The position numbers and the translations under genes were made by a program. Below the pieces are notes generated by a model. It did not search any database. It had not been told where the DNA came from and saw only the letters and a list, made by a program, of their open reading frames with translations. 64,000 bases of DNA from positions 1,625 to 65,624 of the forward strand of contig NZ_JACGLT010000016.1 in NCBI RefSeq assembly GCF_014062315.1, read 5' to 3'. This DNA is from Gelidibacter maritimus. GTDB taxonomy: Bacteria > Bacteroidota > Bacteroidia > Flavobacteriales > Flavobacteriaceae. Positions 8,116-17,478 of this stretch are shown in pieces; position 1 is the first letter of the stretch; each line of letters begins with the position of its first letter.

Positions 8116-9741
8116 ATGAAAAATTTAAAACAAAGCAATTATGGCTCTGCATTACAAACGGTAAGAGAACTTAAAGCAAAGTATGGCAATGCTTGGAATG
8201 CCATCAACCCTGAAAGCGCCGCACGCATGGTGGTCCAAAACCGATTTAAAACAGGTTTGGATATCGCTAAATACACCGCCGCCATTATGAGAAAGGACAT
8301 GGCGGACTATGATGCAGATTCGTCAAACTACACACAATCTCTGGGCTGCTGGCACGGATTTATAGCACAGCAAAAAATGATTGCTGTTAAGAAACACCAT
8401 AAAACAACCAGCAAAAAATATCTATACCTGTCAGGGTGGATGGTTGCTGCATTGCGTTCTGAATTTGGCCCACTGCCCGATCAATCCATGCATGAGAAAA
8501 CTTCAGTTCCGGCACTGATTAAGGAAATCTATGACTTCTTGCGCCAAGCAGACGCCATAGAACTGAATGATTTGTTTTCAAGATTGGAAAAAGGTGAAGA
8601 CGTCCAAGATCAAATTGACAATTTTGAAACTCATATTGTCCCCATCATAGCCGATATTGACGCTGGGTTTGGAAATGAGGAAGCGACCTATTTGTTAACA
8701 AAGAAAATGATTGAAGCTGGCGCCTGTGCTATCCAAGTTGAGAATCAGGTTTCCGATGCCAAGCAATGCGGTCATCAAGATGGAAAAGTAACCGTGCCGC
8801 ATGAGGATTTTATTGCAAAATTAAATGCCATCCGGTATGCTTTTATAGAATTGGGAATACCCGAAGGCATTATCGTGGCCAGAACAGACTCTGAAGGTGC
8901 CAGCTTAACTCAAAAGTTACCGGTGAGCAAAGCGCCAGGCGATTTAGCATCACAATACCTCGCCTTTATAGATGCAGAAGAAATCACCATCGATGACGCC
9001 AAGGATGATGACGTCATGCTTAAAAGAGACGGAAAGTTATACCGTCCAATACGATTGGCCAATGGCTTATATAAATTTAAAGAGGGCTCAAATATAGATC
9101 GCGTGGTTCTGGACTGTATTACGAGTTTACAAAATGGCGCCGATTTATTATGGATTGAAACGCCAACGCCAAACGTGAAACAAATTGCGCACATGGTCAA
9201 CAGAATTAAAAAAATAGAACCGAGCGCCAAGCTGGTTTACAATAATTCGCCATCGTTTAACTGGACCCTAAATTTCCGTCACCAAGCCTATGATGAGATG
9301 CTGGCAGAAGGAGAAAACATGACCGGTTATAACAGAAACAATTTGATGGATGCAGACTATGATGCTTCTGAATTATGCTACCGTGCCGATGAAAAAATCA
9401 AATCTTTCCAAAGAGATGGTGCCAGAGTCGCAGGGATTTTCCATCACTTAATCACATTGCCCACCTATCACACTACCGCACTTCATATGAATGATTTGAC
9501 TGAAGGGTATTTTGGAGACGAAGGTATGCTGGCCTACGTAAGAGATGTTCAAAGACAAGAGATCCGCAGAGGTGTGTCTTGCGTAAAACACCAACGCATG
9601 GCTGGTTCAGACCTTGGAGACAGCCATAAAACCTTTTTCGCAGGTGATAAGGCACTAAAAGCTGGAGGAGAAAAGAACACCAGTAAGCAATTTGAACTCA
9701 AAACCGAGCTGGCACGACCAGAGCTTGTGATGGATAAATAG
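8116..9741 (+). CDS. aceA: Isocitrate lyase
   Basis: Splits isocitrate into glyoxylate and succinate, the first step of the glyoxylate shunt, which allows growth on acetate and fatty acids. 541 residues, the longer bacterial form (E. coli AceA is about 434). The active-site signature is present as KQCGH (residues 216-220, catalytic Cys218) where many enzymes have KKCGH. Other landmarks are PIIADIDAGFGNEEATYLL, IVARTDSEGA, WIETPTPN and VYNNSPSFNW. It lies downstream of aceB in the same direction and is closed by a strong hairpin just after the stop. Its product glyoxylate is the substrate of the upstream gene's enzyme. Confidence 0.97.
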   Translation: MKNLKQSNYGSALQTVRELKAKYGNAWNAINPESAARMVVQNRFKTGLDIAKYTAAIMRKDMADYDADSSNYTQSLGCWHGFIAQQKMIAVKKHHKTTSKKYLYLSGWMVAALRSEFGPLPDQSMHEKTSVPALIKEIYDFLRQADAIELNDLFSRLEKGEDVQDQIDNFETHIVPIIADIDAGFGNEEATYLLTKKMIEAGACAIQVENQVSDAKQCGHQDGKVTVPHEDFIAKLNAIRYAFIELGIPEGIIVARTDSEGASLTQKLPVSKAPGDLASQYLAFIDAEEITIDDAKDDDVMLKRDGKLYRPIRLANGLYKFKEGSNIDRVVLDCITSLQNGADLLWIETPTPNVKQIAHMVNRIKKIEPSAKLVYNNSPSFNWTLNFRHQAYDEMLAEGENMTGYNRNNLMDADYDASELCYRADEKIKSFQRDGARVAGIFHHLITLPTYHTTALHMNDLTEGYFGDEGMLAYVRDVQRQEIRRGVSCVKHQRMAGSDLGDSHKTFFAGDKALKAGGEKNTSKQFELKTELARPELVMDK

Positions 9742-9744
9742 GTC

Positions 9745-9794
9745 TAACAATGTTAATTGCGATAGAATATCTATCGCAATTAACATTGTTATTT
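9745..9794 (+). terminator. Perfect 21-bp hairpin after aceA
   Basis: Bases 9745-9765 are exactly complementary to 9771-9791 with a 5-nt loop (AATAT), and a short T-run follows. This is the likely terminator of aceB-aceA. The stem is unusually long and perfect for a simple terminator. Confidence 0.75.
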
Positions 9795-10347
9795 TACCAA
9801 CTGCGCGATTTGCTATAAAATAGTAAGCATATTTTTGAGTTCCTGTATCAAGTCTCGGGGCCTCTGTAATTCTTAAGTCAAGTTTACAGCATCATTTTTT
9901 ACGAATTCTTGTTTCAACTTAACTTTTGAACATTTTACTTTAGACTTCTATATCAATTTCCAGTCAAAATTATTCCTATATCTTGTCGTTATATCGTTAT
10001 TTCTGACTTTACCAATATTTAGGCAAAATATTTTTCAATGAAAACTCATAATTTATATGAGATTCTTAAGATCCAATAAATTATGAAGTATTCTTAATTT
10101 TATAGCTCGATTAGTCTTTTTCTTAAACCGTTTATTGGTGATAATTTCATAAAGAACAATAGATACAATCTGAAGAGATCCCTTACAAATGAAGACCTTA
10201 CCCCTTATACGCCTTTGATAAGTTTGTTATTGGAAAATTTTAAAACTTCCACACTTACGTCACTCCAATTTATGATTAATTTATACTATGAGTAAAAAAC
10301 AAGGTCAATTAGTTCATCTTATTGATTGCTATCTCTTCATTTACAAA
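9795..10347. other. A+T-rich intergenic region
   Basis: About 550 nt between the aceA terminator and the susC promoter. No reading frame, RNA gene, repeat or hairpin of note was seen. Confidence 0.4.
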
Positions 10348-10378
10348 TTTGAATTCTAAATTATTAAATCTATATTTG
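10348..10378 (+). promoter_or_regulatory. SusC/SusD operon promoter
   Basis: TTTG at 10348-10351, exactly 19 nt of spacer, then TATATTTG at 10371-10378: a full match to the Bacteroidota consensus. The predicted leader is about 70 nt and contains a small inverted repeat (TAAC-ATTTT-GTTA at 10391-10403). Confidence 0.75.
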
Positions 10379-10453
10379 TTAAGGTCAACATAACATTTTG
10401 TTAACTAAAGACTAAAACAAAAGCTATTAATCAATTAATTATTTACCTAAATT

Positions 10454-13400
10454 ATGAAAGTAAGATTAACTGGATTTTTAACACTGTTAATGCTTTTTCT
10501 TGTGCATTTAAGTTTTGCACAGGGAAAAATAGTTACCGGTACAGTGACCGATGACAGTCAGCTTCCACTGCCGGGAGTAAACGTCATCATTCAAGGTGCT
10601 TCGCGAGGAGCAGTAACAGATTTTGATGGAAAATACTCATTGGAAGTCGCCGAAGGACAAGTATTACGATTTACCAGTATGGGATTTGAGGATCAATTGA
10701 TAACAGTAGGAGCATCCAATGTTATTAATGTGTCTTTAAGAGAATCCGCAACTGCTCTGGATGAAGTTTTCGTAGTAGCCTATGGAACCGCCACCAAAGA
10801 GTCTTATACGGGATCAGCTGCCGTGGTAAAAAACAGCGACATTCAGGACGTTCCTACAGCCTCTTTCCAAGATGCACTGGTAGGTAAGGCTCCAGGAGTA
10901 AATGTTACCAAGGGTTCTGGACAGGCTGGATCTACCACCAGTATCCAAATTCGTGGCATTGGCTCCATGAATGCCTCCACACAACCACTTTATGTAATTG
11001 ATGGTGTTCCTGTTTCCTCCGGGAATACAGGTCAATTGTCAGGTTCAATTTTGGTGACCAACAATATCATGAACACCTTAAATCCAAATGATATTGAATC
11101 GATCACTATTTTAAAGGATGCGGCTGCCTCTGCACTGTATGGTTCTAGAGCCGCTAACGGTGTCGTCATGATTACTACCAAACGTGGCAAAAAAGGAGAA
11201 CCACGCATTACAATTAAATCGTCTACAGGATTCAGTCCCTCTTGGGCAACTGACAATTATGAACCTGCGAGTACACAGGAAAATGTTAATTATTTATATC
11301 GTGTCTTCCATGATTATAACACATCAAACGGAAGAGATGAAGCCACCGCCAATGCAGACGCTCTTAGACGTTTAAACGTAAAGTTCAATAAGCATGGTTA
11401 TTATTTTGAAACCAATGGTATTGGCGTGAGTGAAAATCTGATGATTAAAGGCATGACCGATGGGCTTGTTAATAGAGAAGGCAAATATTATGATTGGGAA
11501 GATGCTTATTTCAGAACCGCTGTAAATCAGACACAAGATATTTCTGTAAGTGGCGCAACTGAGAAAACAAATTATTATTCTTCTATTTCATATAGTAAAG
11601 ATGAAGGTCGTGTAAAAATCAATGAAAACGAGCGAATTTCAGGAAGAATCAATTTGGAACAAAAAATCGGGAAATACATCGAGTTTTCTGCAAAAGTGAA
11701 CGTTGCACAAACAGAATTGTCCGGATTTAATGACAGTCGAAATCTTAGCTCTAATTACTATGAGCAAACGCGAAACCTTCTTTGGGGACTATATTGGCCT
11801 ACCGATTATAAAACTGGCGAACCTTGGACCGCCCGTTACGGAAGTTTGGCGCAGAACAATGTTTACTATGATAAAGAATGGGAAAATTCCTCAAGAACAT
11901 TACGGGTAAGCGCAATTGAAGGATTGAAAGTTAATATTCTTCCTGAACTTAATGTACAAACACTTTTTTCTTATGACAATATAGAAACTAAAGACCACTT
12001 ATATTATAGCCGATTACATTATAATGGACAAGGTCTTGGAACAGTGGATGAAATGTCCACAACTACACGAAGTTTAGTTTCTTCAACCACATTAAATTAT
12101 GCGAAAGATTTTGGTGCACATCGTTTAGATTTCTTGGCCGGTTTTGAAGCTGAGAAAAATCAAACCGATTATATACGTGCTTCTGGCAAGGACCTACCTT
12201 CAAGTAACCTTCACACTGTAGCCACAGCGGGCGACACAGATGCAAGTGCTTATTATTGGGGCAATAATATGATGTCTATACTTTCTAGATTGGAATATAG
12301 TTTTGATAATAAATATTATGTCTCTGGATCTTTCCGTCGTGACGGGAGTTCAAAGCTTGGCCCTGATGCGCGCTGGGGTAACTTCTGGTCAGTTGGTGGG
12401 TCATGGAATATGAGCAAAGAGGCATTCTTGGAAGATGTAGATGCCATCAGCAATTTAAGTCTAAGAGCTTCTTATGGAGTTAACGGTACCTTACCTCCTT
12501 CTAACTTTGGTTGGAGATCACTTACCGGTTATACTGCAAAATACATGGAAACTGCCGGTGGTGTACTAAGTAATGTAGCTGATGAAAGTTTATCGTGGGA
12601 GACCAATTATTCAACAGACGTTGCTTTGGAATTTGGTTTGTTCAAAAATCGACTATATGGAACGATTGAATATTTCAGTCGTGACTCCAAAGACTTATTG
12701 CAGAGTGTACCAATTTCAAGAATAACTGGATTTAGTTCAACACTTAAAAATATTGGATCTATCAGAAACAAAGGCTTGGAACTATCTTTAGGAGGCGACA
12801 TTATTCGCTCAAATGATATTACCTGGAGTGCATCCGTAAACGCATCATTTGTTGACTCCAAAGTCCTTGAGCTAAGTGAAGGCGCAGATATTATCTGGGT
12901 TAACGATGGCGACGCAACAGCACAATATATCTATAGAGAAGGTGAATCAACTTTAGCTTTCTATGGTTATGAGTATGCAGGGGTTGATCCTGAAAACGGT
13001 AAAAGTAGATATTATGTCAATGATGAAAACGACCCGCAAGCTGGAAGCTTCCTTCTTAATGGCAGAGGCGCAACCTATAACTACAGAGATGCCAATTACA
13101 CTATAATAGGTGATGGAATTCCTGATGTTTTTGGGGGCATCAATACACAGGTTAAATATAAAAGCTTTTCCTTAGGCTTAGATTTCATCTATAAAATAGG
13201 AGGTAAACTTTATGACGGCGCTGAAAGGGATGTCGCAGATGACGGTTATTATTGGGAGCGTATCCGTTCACAATATGCTTATGACAATATGTGGACTGAG
13301 CAAAACCCAAGTGGCTACCTGCCTAAAGTAAGAGGTACTGACCTTACCGATGCCATACAAAAAAGTGGCAGACATATTTATGACGCTAGTTTTCTTAGGT

Positions 13401-13609
13401 TAAAGAATATCAGGTTAAACTATGATCTTCCGTCCACATTGATCAATCAAATTGGGTTTGAAAACGTAAGGTTATATGTTGTTGGAACTAACTTGCTCAC
13501 TTTCTCAAAGTACAAGAATGCAGACCCAGAGGTCAATCAATTTGCAGCCAGAGGATGGCAAACGCCTTTTATGAAGAATTATACCTTTGGTATTGAATTA
13601 ACATTATAA
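10454..13609 (+). CDS. SusC/RagA-family TonB-linked outer-membrane transporter
   Basis: A 1051-residue outer-membrane beta-barrel that imports nutrients delivered by its SusD-like lipoprotein, powered by TonB-ExbBD. The order is: signal peptide (about 1-22); carboxypeptidase-regulatory-like domain (GTVTDDSQLPLPGVNVIIQG, about 28-100); TonB-box-like LDEVFVVAYGTATK at about 97-110; plug with IQIRGIGSMNASTQPLYVIDG and ILKDAAASALYGSRAANGVV; then the barrel, ending in an aromatic-flanked strand (NYTFGIELTL). The susD-like gene begins 21 nt later. The substrate cannot be read from the sequence. The two peptidase genes downstream hint at peptides, and no glycoside hydrolase is near. Confidence 0.95.
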   Translation: MKVRLTGFLTLLMLFLVHLSFAQGKIVTGTVTDDSQLPLPGVNVIIQGASRGAVTDFDGKYSLEVAEGQVLRFTSMGFEDQLITVGASNVINVSLRESATALDEVFVVAYGTATKESYTGSAAVVKNSDIQDVPTASFQDALVGKAPGVNVTKGSGQAGSTTSIQIRGIGSMNASTQPLYVIDGVPVSSGNTGQLSGSILVTNNIMNTLNPNDIESITILKDAAASALYGSRAANGVVMITTKRGKKGEPRITIKSSTGFSPSWATDNYEPASTQENVNYLYRVFHDYNTSNGRDEATANADALRRLNVKFNKHGYYFETNGIGVSENLMIKGMTDGLVNREGKYYDWEDAYFRTAVNQTQDISVSGATEKTNYYSSISYSKDEGRVKINENERISGRINLEQKIGKYIEFSAKVNVAQTELSGFNDSRNLSSNYYEQTRNLLWGLYWPTDYKTGEPWTARYGSLAQNNVYYDKEWENSSRTLRVSAIEGLKVNILPELNVQTLFSYDNIETKDHLYYSRLHYNGQGLGTVDEMSTTTRSLVSSTTLNYAKDFGAHRLDFLAGFEAEKNQTDYIRASGKDLPSSNLHTVATAGDTDASAYYWGNNMMSILSRLEYSFDNKYYVSGSFRRDGSSKLGPDARWGNFWSVGGSWNMSKEAFLEDVDAISNLSLRASYGVNGTLPPSNFGWRSLTGYTAKYMETAGGVLSNVADESLSWETNYSTDVALEFGLFKNRLYGTIEYFSRDSKDLLQSVPISRITGFSSTLKNIGSIRNKGLELSLGGDIIRSNDITWSASVNASFVDSKVLELSEGADIIWVNDGDATAQYIYREGESTLAFYGYEYAGVDPENGKSRYYVNDENDPQAGSFLLNGRGATYNYRDANYTIIGDGIPDVFGGINTQVKYKSFSLGLDFIYKIGGKLYDGAERDVADDGYYWERIRSQYAYDNMWTEQNPSGYLPKVRGTDLTDAIQKSGRHIYDASFLRLKNIRLNYDLPSTLINQIGFENVRLYVVGTNLLTFSKYKNADPEVNQFAARGWQTPFMKNYTFGIELTL

Positions 13610-13630
13610 TTAATTAAAAAAACGAAAGAA

Positions 13631-15088
13631 ATGAACAAGATAAAATCTGTCATAATTATTATTCTAATCCTTGGGTTTAGCTCATGCGATGATGATTTTC
13701 TCGATGTTACCCCAAGTAATTCCGGAGATGCTTCAACATCTATCCAAACGCTTGCTGACGCCAATGTCATGCTCACTGGAATTATGAGTCGAATGACTTC
13801 CTCGAGTTACTATGGTCGTAATTTTATTATATATGCTGATGCCAAAGGTGGTGATCTCACAACATTTTCCATGGGACGAGGACTAGATGGTCTCTATTCC
13901 TTTAATCACTCTCCTACAAGCGGATCGTATTCCGGATTCTGGAACAGTATTTATTATAGCATCCTACAAGCCAACAACCTAATTGTCAATATTGAAAAAT
14001 TGGAAGCTGAGGGTGCAGAAGCGAACTTTGATGATATAAAGGGGCAGGCTTTAACAGCAAGAGCCTTAATGTATTTTGACTTGGTCCGAATTTATGGAAA
14101 ACCATATTCTTACGACAAGGAGTCTTACGGGGTTCCTAATGTTCTTGAACCCTTAGATGCATTAGCGCAGCCTTTGCGTGCTACCGTAGCAGACAATTAT
14201 AATCAAATCATCACTGATTTAAAGGACGCACAACCGCTGCTTTCAAAAAGCAAGAACAACGGCTACTTAAATTACTATGCCAATCTGGCCCTCCAAGCAC
14301 GTGTCTATCTAAATATGGAACAGTATCCTGACGCTCTTAATGCGGCTCAAGAAATTATAGATTCTGAGGTTTACTCGCTTTATTCCAATAGTGAATGGGT
14401 TGATTCGTGGACTGGACAATTTGGGTCTGAATCCATATTTGAATTGGCTGTTCTTCCAAGTGAAGCCGATTTGGGCAACTCTAGTCTTAGTGTATATTTG
14501 AGAAGAGCTGGCCATCAATCTTCAAGTGCGATTGGTCAATTTATAGCTAGTGATTATTACTTGAACCGTTTAGGAGAAGATCCTGATGATGTACGATTTG
14601 GCGTCCTTTCATACGATGAGGTTAGCCCGACCCATTTGGGGGCGAGTTACAAATATAGTGGTGATACAAGTTTGAGCGGCGATGGAAAATCGACCGCAAC
14701 TGCAGTAAACATTAAAGTGATTCGATTATCTGAAATTTACTTGATTGCCGCTGAAGCAGCCTTTCACACCGATAAAGAATTAGCTGCAGACTACCTAAAT
14801 GAAATTCGGAAGAGAGCACCAAACTTAGCGCCTGCAACCGCTGGCACTATTAGTATTGATATGATCTTGGATGAAAAGAGCAAAGAATTATTCACTGAAG
14901 GGCAACGATTCTTTGATATGTTGAGATTGGATAAGGATATTACTTTTAACGATGATCTTGGAGGCGTTCCAATCTCTACGAGAGACAAAACAATTGATCG
15001 TTCATTTTATAAAACCATTTTACCAATTTCTCAAGAAGAGATCAATGCAAATCCTGAAATTGGAAGTCAACAAAATCCAGGATACTAA
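13631..15088 (+). CDS. SusD/RagB-family nutrient-binding lipoprotein
   Basis: A surface lipoprotein that binds the substrate and forms the lid of the SusC channel. 485 residues with a lipoprotein signal ending FSSC (Cys19), then DDDFLDVTPSN, a usual SusD N-terminus. The helical TPR-like scaffold includes ALTARALMYFDLVRIYGKPY and ALQARVYLNMEQYPDALNAAQE. The C-terminal part has VIRLSEIYLIAAEAA and ELFTEGQRFFDMLRLD, followed by ILPISQEEINANPEI, all canonical for the family. It is in an operon with the susC-like gene 21 nt upstream and is closed by a terminator at 15175-15209. Confidence 0.95.
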   Translation: MNKIKSVIIIILILGFSSCDDDFLDVTPSNSGDASTSIQTLADANVMLTGIMSRMTSSSYYGRNFIIYADAKGGDLTTFSMGRGLDGLYSFNHSPTSGSYSGFWNSIYYSILQANNLIVNIEKLEAEGAEANFDDIKGQALTARALMYFDLVRIYGKPYSYDKESYGVPNVLEPLDALAQPLRATVADNYNQIITDLKDAQPLLSKSKNNGYLNYYANLALQARVYLNMEQYPDALNAAQEIIDSEVYSLYSNSEWVDSWTGQFGSESIFELAVLPSEADLGNSSLSVYLRRAGHQSSSAIGQFIASDYYLNRLGEDPDDVRFGVLSYDEVSPTHLGASYKYSGDTSLSGDGKSTATAVNIKVIRLSEIYLIAAEAAFHTDKELAADYLNEIRKRAPNLAPATAGTISIDMILDEKSKELFTEGQRFFDMLRLDKDITFNDDLGGVPISTRDKTIDRSFYKTILPISQEEINANPEIGSQQNPGY

Positions 15089-15174
15089 ATTGAATAAGAA
15101 TCAATTTCGAAATACTTCGAATTTAATTATTAATTAAGGGTTTCACCTATATTGTACACAACCCTAACCGGAAA

Positions 15175-15209
15175 GGACCTAAGAACTTTGTTTTTTTAGG
15201 TCTTTTTTT
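15175..15209 (+). terminator. Terminator of the SusC/SusD operon
   Basis: GACCTAA (15176-15182) pairs with TTAGGTC (15196-15202), followed directly by seven T. It separates the SusC/SusD unit from the peptidase genes downstream. Confidence 0.8.
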
Positions 15210-15516
15210 GTTGACTGAACCAAAATAATTTCCGTTCCACATAAAAATAAGATTTATAATTATAGAATTTTATTGGATAATAGTCCTGATCTTTGATATT
15301 AACCCAATACCAATTGGGGCTCTAAACTATTGTGAGTTCGAAAATGGATCGACATTTGATAATTAATTGAAGTTTTAGCCACTAACCACTTGGATTTTTA
15401 TAATTTTAGGAGCTGATTGAAAAAGCTTTATCGACATCTTGAGAAAAGTTTATCATCAGAAAATATAAACCAGTAGTTTCTTATAATAAATATCACATCT
15501 ATAAAAATGAGCAGTT
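15210..15516. other. Intergenic region before the S9 peptidases
   Basis: About 300 nt of A+T-rich sequence with no ORF. It should hold the promoter of the peptidase pair, but I see no full match to the TTTG-N19-TAnnTTTG consensus. Confidence 0.4.
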
Positions 15517-17424
15517 ATGAAAAACGCACTCTTAATTATGAGTATAATGTTGAGCAGTAGTTTAATGATGGCCCAAAAAACAATGACTCCCGAATTACTA
15601 TGGAAGGTCGAGCGTCTTAGTGTTATGGGGCTGGATAAAGAGAGAGCAACGCTCTATATTCAGGTCAAAATTCCAAATATTCAAAAAAACAGTTTCGACA
15701 CCAAATATTATAAAATGCCGGTTACGGGCGGTGATTTAGTTGAAATTAAAAAAGAAGATGTCGCTACTACCGATAAAAATACTTCACCAGACGGAGCCTA
15801 CAAATTGTTTCATAAAGAAGTTCACATCGAGGATATCAAAGGAACTGACATCTATAATGATTTAGAAAAGTCGGATGCGTACGTTTTTACTGATTTGGAT
15901 ATCCGCCATTGGGACACTTGGCAAGATGGCAGCTACAATCATTTATTTTATAAGAAGGCAGGTGCAGACGACGGCACTGGTACGGATATAATGCCCAACG
16001 AACCCCACCATACCCCACAACGGCCTTTTGGTGGCGACGAGGATTATATTTGGTCTCCTGACAGCAAGAGTATTTACTATGTCAGCAAAAAACTAAAAGG
16101 GAAAGCATACGCAACCAGTACCAATACTGATATTTACAGATACAATATTGCATCAAAAACCACCGAAAATCTTACGGAAGACAATAAAGGCTACGATACC
16201 AATCCTGCTTTTTCATCGACAGGTGCATTAGCCTGGTTACAAATGAGAACCGAAGGTTATGAAGCCGATAAAAATGATATTGTTGTTATGCACAATGGCA
16301 TTAAACAAAATTTAACGGACAGATGGGATGGCACGGTCAACAGTTTTTTATGGAGCAACGACGGGACTGAAATTTATTTTACTGCTCCAGTTGACGGCAC
16401 CATCCAGATTTTTAAGGTGAATTATCCTGGCAAGAAACGGATAGCACCATTTGTCGAACAATTATCCGAAGGTCAATTTGACGTTACGAGTATCATTGCA
16501 CAGAAAGACAACACGCTTTTGGTCACAAGAACCGATATGAACCATGCCGCTGAAATTTTCAGTTTTAACTTAAAAGACAAGAGCTTTGAGGAATTGACCA
16601 ATATCAACCAAGAATTATACAATAGTATCGAATTGCCAAAAGTTGAAAAACGTTATGTCACCACCACCGACGGGAAGCAAATGTTAGTGTGGGTTATTTT
16701 ACCACCCAATTTTGACGCATCCAAAAAATACCCAACCCTATTATACGCACAAGGAGGCCCACAATCGGCATTATCACAGTTTTACTCCTACCGTTGGAAT
16801 TTCCAATTGATGGCCTCGCATGGCTACATAATTGTGGCACCAAACCGACGTGGAATGCCTGGTCACGGTGTGGAATGGAACGAAGACATCAGCAAGGATT
16901 GGGGTGGACAGGTCATGGATGACTATCTATCGGCCATTGACGAAATTGCAAAAGAACCCTATGTTGATAACAATCGGTTAGGTGCCATTGGCGCGAGTTA
17001 TGGTGGCTATTCTGTGTTTTATTTAGCAGGCATACACAACAAACGCTTTAAGACATTCATCTCTCATGATGGTGTTTTTGATACCAGAACTATGTATGGT
17101 ACTACCGAAGAGTTGTTTTTTGTCAACCACGATTTCGGAGGTCCTTATTGGGATAAAGAGAATCAAACAGCACAAAAAGTTTATAACGAATTTAACCCCA
17201 TCACCAAAGTTTCAAACTGGGATACCCCTATTTTAATCATTCAAGGTGGGAAGGATTTCCGTGTGCCCATTGAGCAGAGCTTAAGTGCATACCAAGCTGC
17301 GCAGCTATTAGGAATAAAAAGTAAATTAGTCTTTTTCCCAGAAGAAAACCATTGGGTATTGACCCCTCAAAATGCGTTGGTTTGGCAGCGTGAATTTTTT
17401 AAATGGCTAAAAGAAACACTCTAA
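15517..17424 (+). CDS. Exported S9-family peptidase (prolyl oligopeptidase / acylaminoacyl-peptidase type)
   Basis: A secreted serine peptidase of 635 residues with a signal peptide ending MMAQ. The N-terminal half (about 40-370) is a WD40-like beta-propeller with repeated SPDS and SNDG turns. The C-terminal half is an alpha/beta-hydrolase with nucleophile Ser494 in GASYGGYS, Asp580 in GGKDFRVP and His612 in ENHW. The family removes dipeptides or acyl-amino acids from oligopeptides. It lies 54 nt upstream of a second S9 peptidase in the same direction, and both follow a SusC/SusD pair, consistent with periplasmic peptide breakdown. Exact specificity (DPP, acylaminoacyl or oligopeptidase) is not settled by the sequence. 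Confidence 0.92.
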   Translation: MKNALLIMSIMLSSSLMMAQKTMTPELLWKVERLSVMGLDKERATLYIQVKIPNIQKNSFDTKYYKMPVTGGDLVEIKKEDVATTDKNTSPDGAYKLFHKEVHIEDIKGTDIYNDLEKSDAYVFTDLDIRHWDTWQDGSYNHLFYKKAGADDGTGTDIMPNEPHHTPQRPFGGDEDYIWSPDSKSIYYVSKKLKGKAYATSTNTDIYRYNIASKTTENLTEDNKGYDTNPAFSSTGALAWLQMRTEGYEADKNDIVVMHNGIKQNLTDRWDGTVNSFLWSNDGTEIYFTAPVDGTIQIFKVNYPGKKRIAPFVEQLSEGQFDVTSIIAQKDNTLLVTRTDMNHAAEIFSFNLKDKSFEELTNINQELYNSIELPKVEKRYVTTTDGKQMLVWVILPPNFDASKKYPTLLYAQGGPQSALSQFYSYRWNFQLMASHGYIIVAPNRRGMPGHGVEWNEDISKDWGGQVMDDYLSAIDEIAKEPYVDNNRLGAIGASYGGYSVFYLAGIHNKRFKTFISHDGVFDTRTMYGTTEELFFVNHDFGGPYWDKENQTAQKVYNEFNPITKVSNWDTPILIIQGGKDFRVPIEQSLSAYQAAQLLGIKSKLVFFPEENHWVLTPQNALVWQREFFKWLKETL

Positions 17425-17478
17425 TCATCGCGTAGTTTATAAATCATCCACCAATATTTAATTTTAAATTCTATTAAA

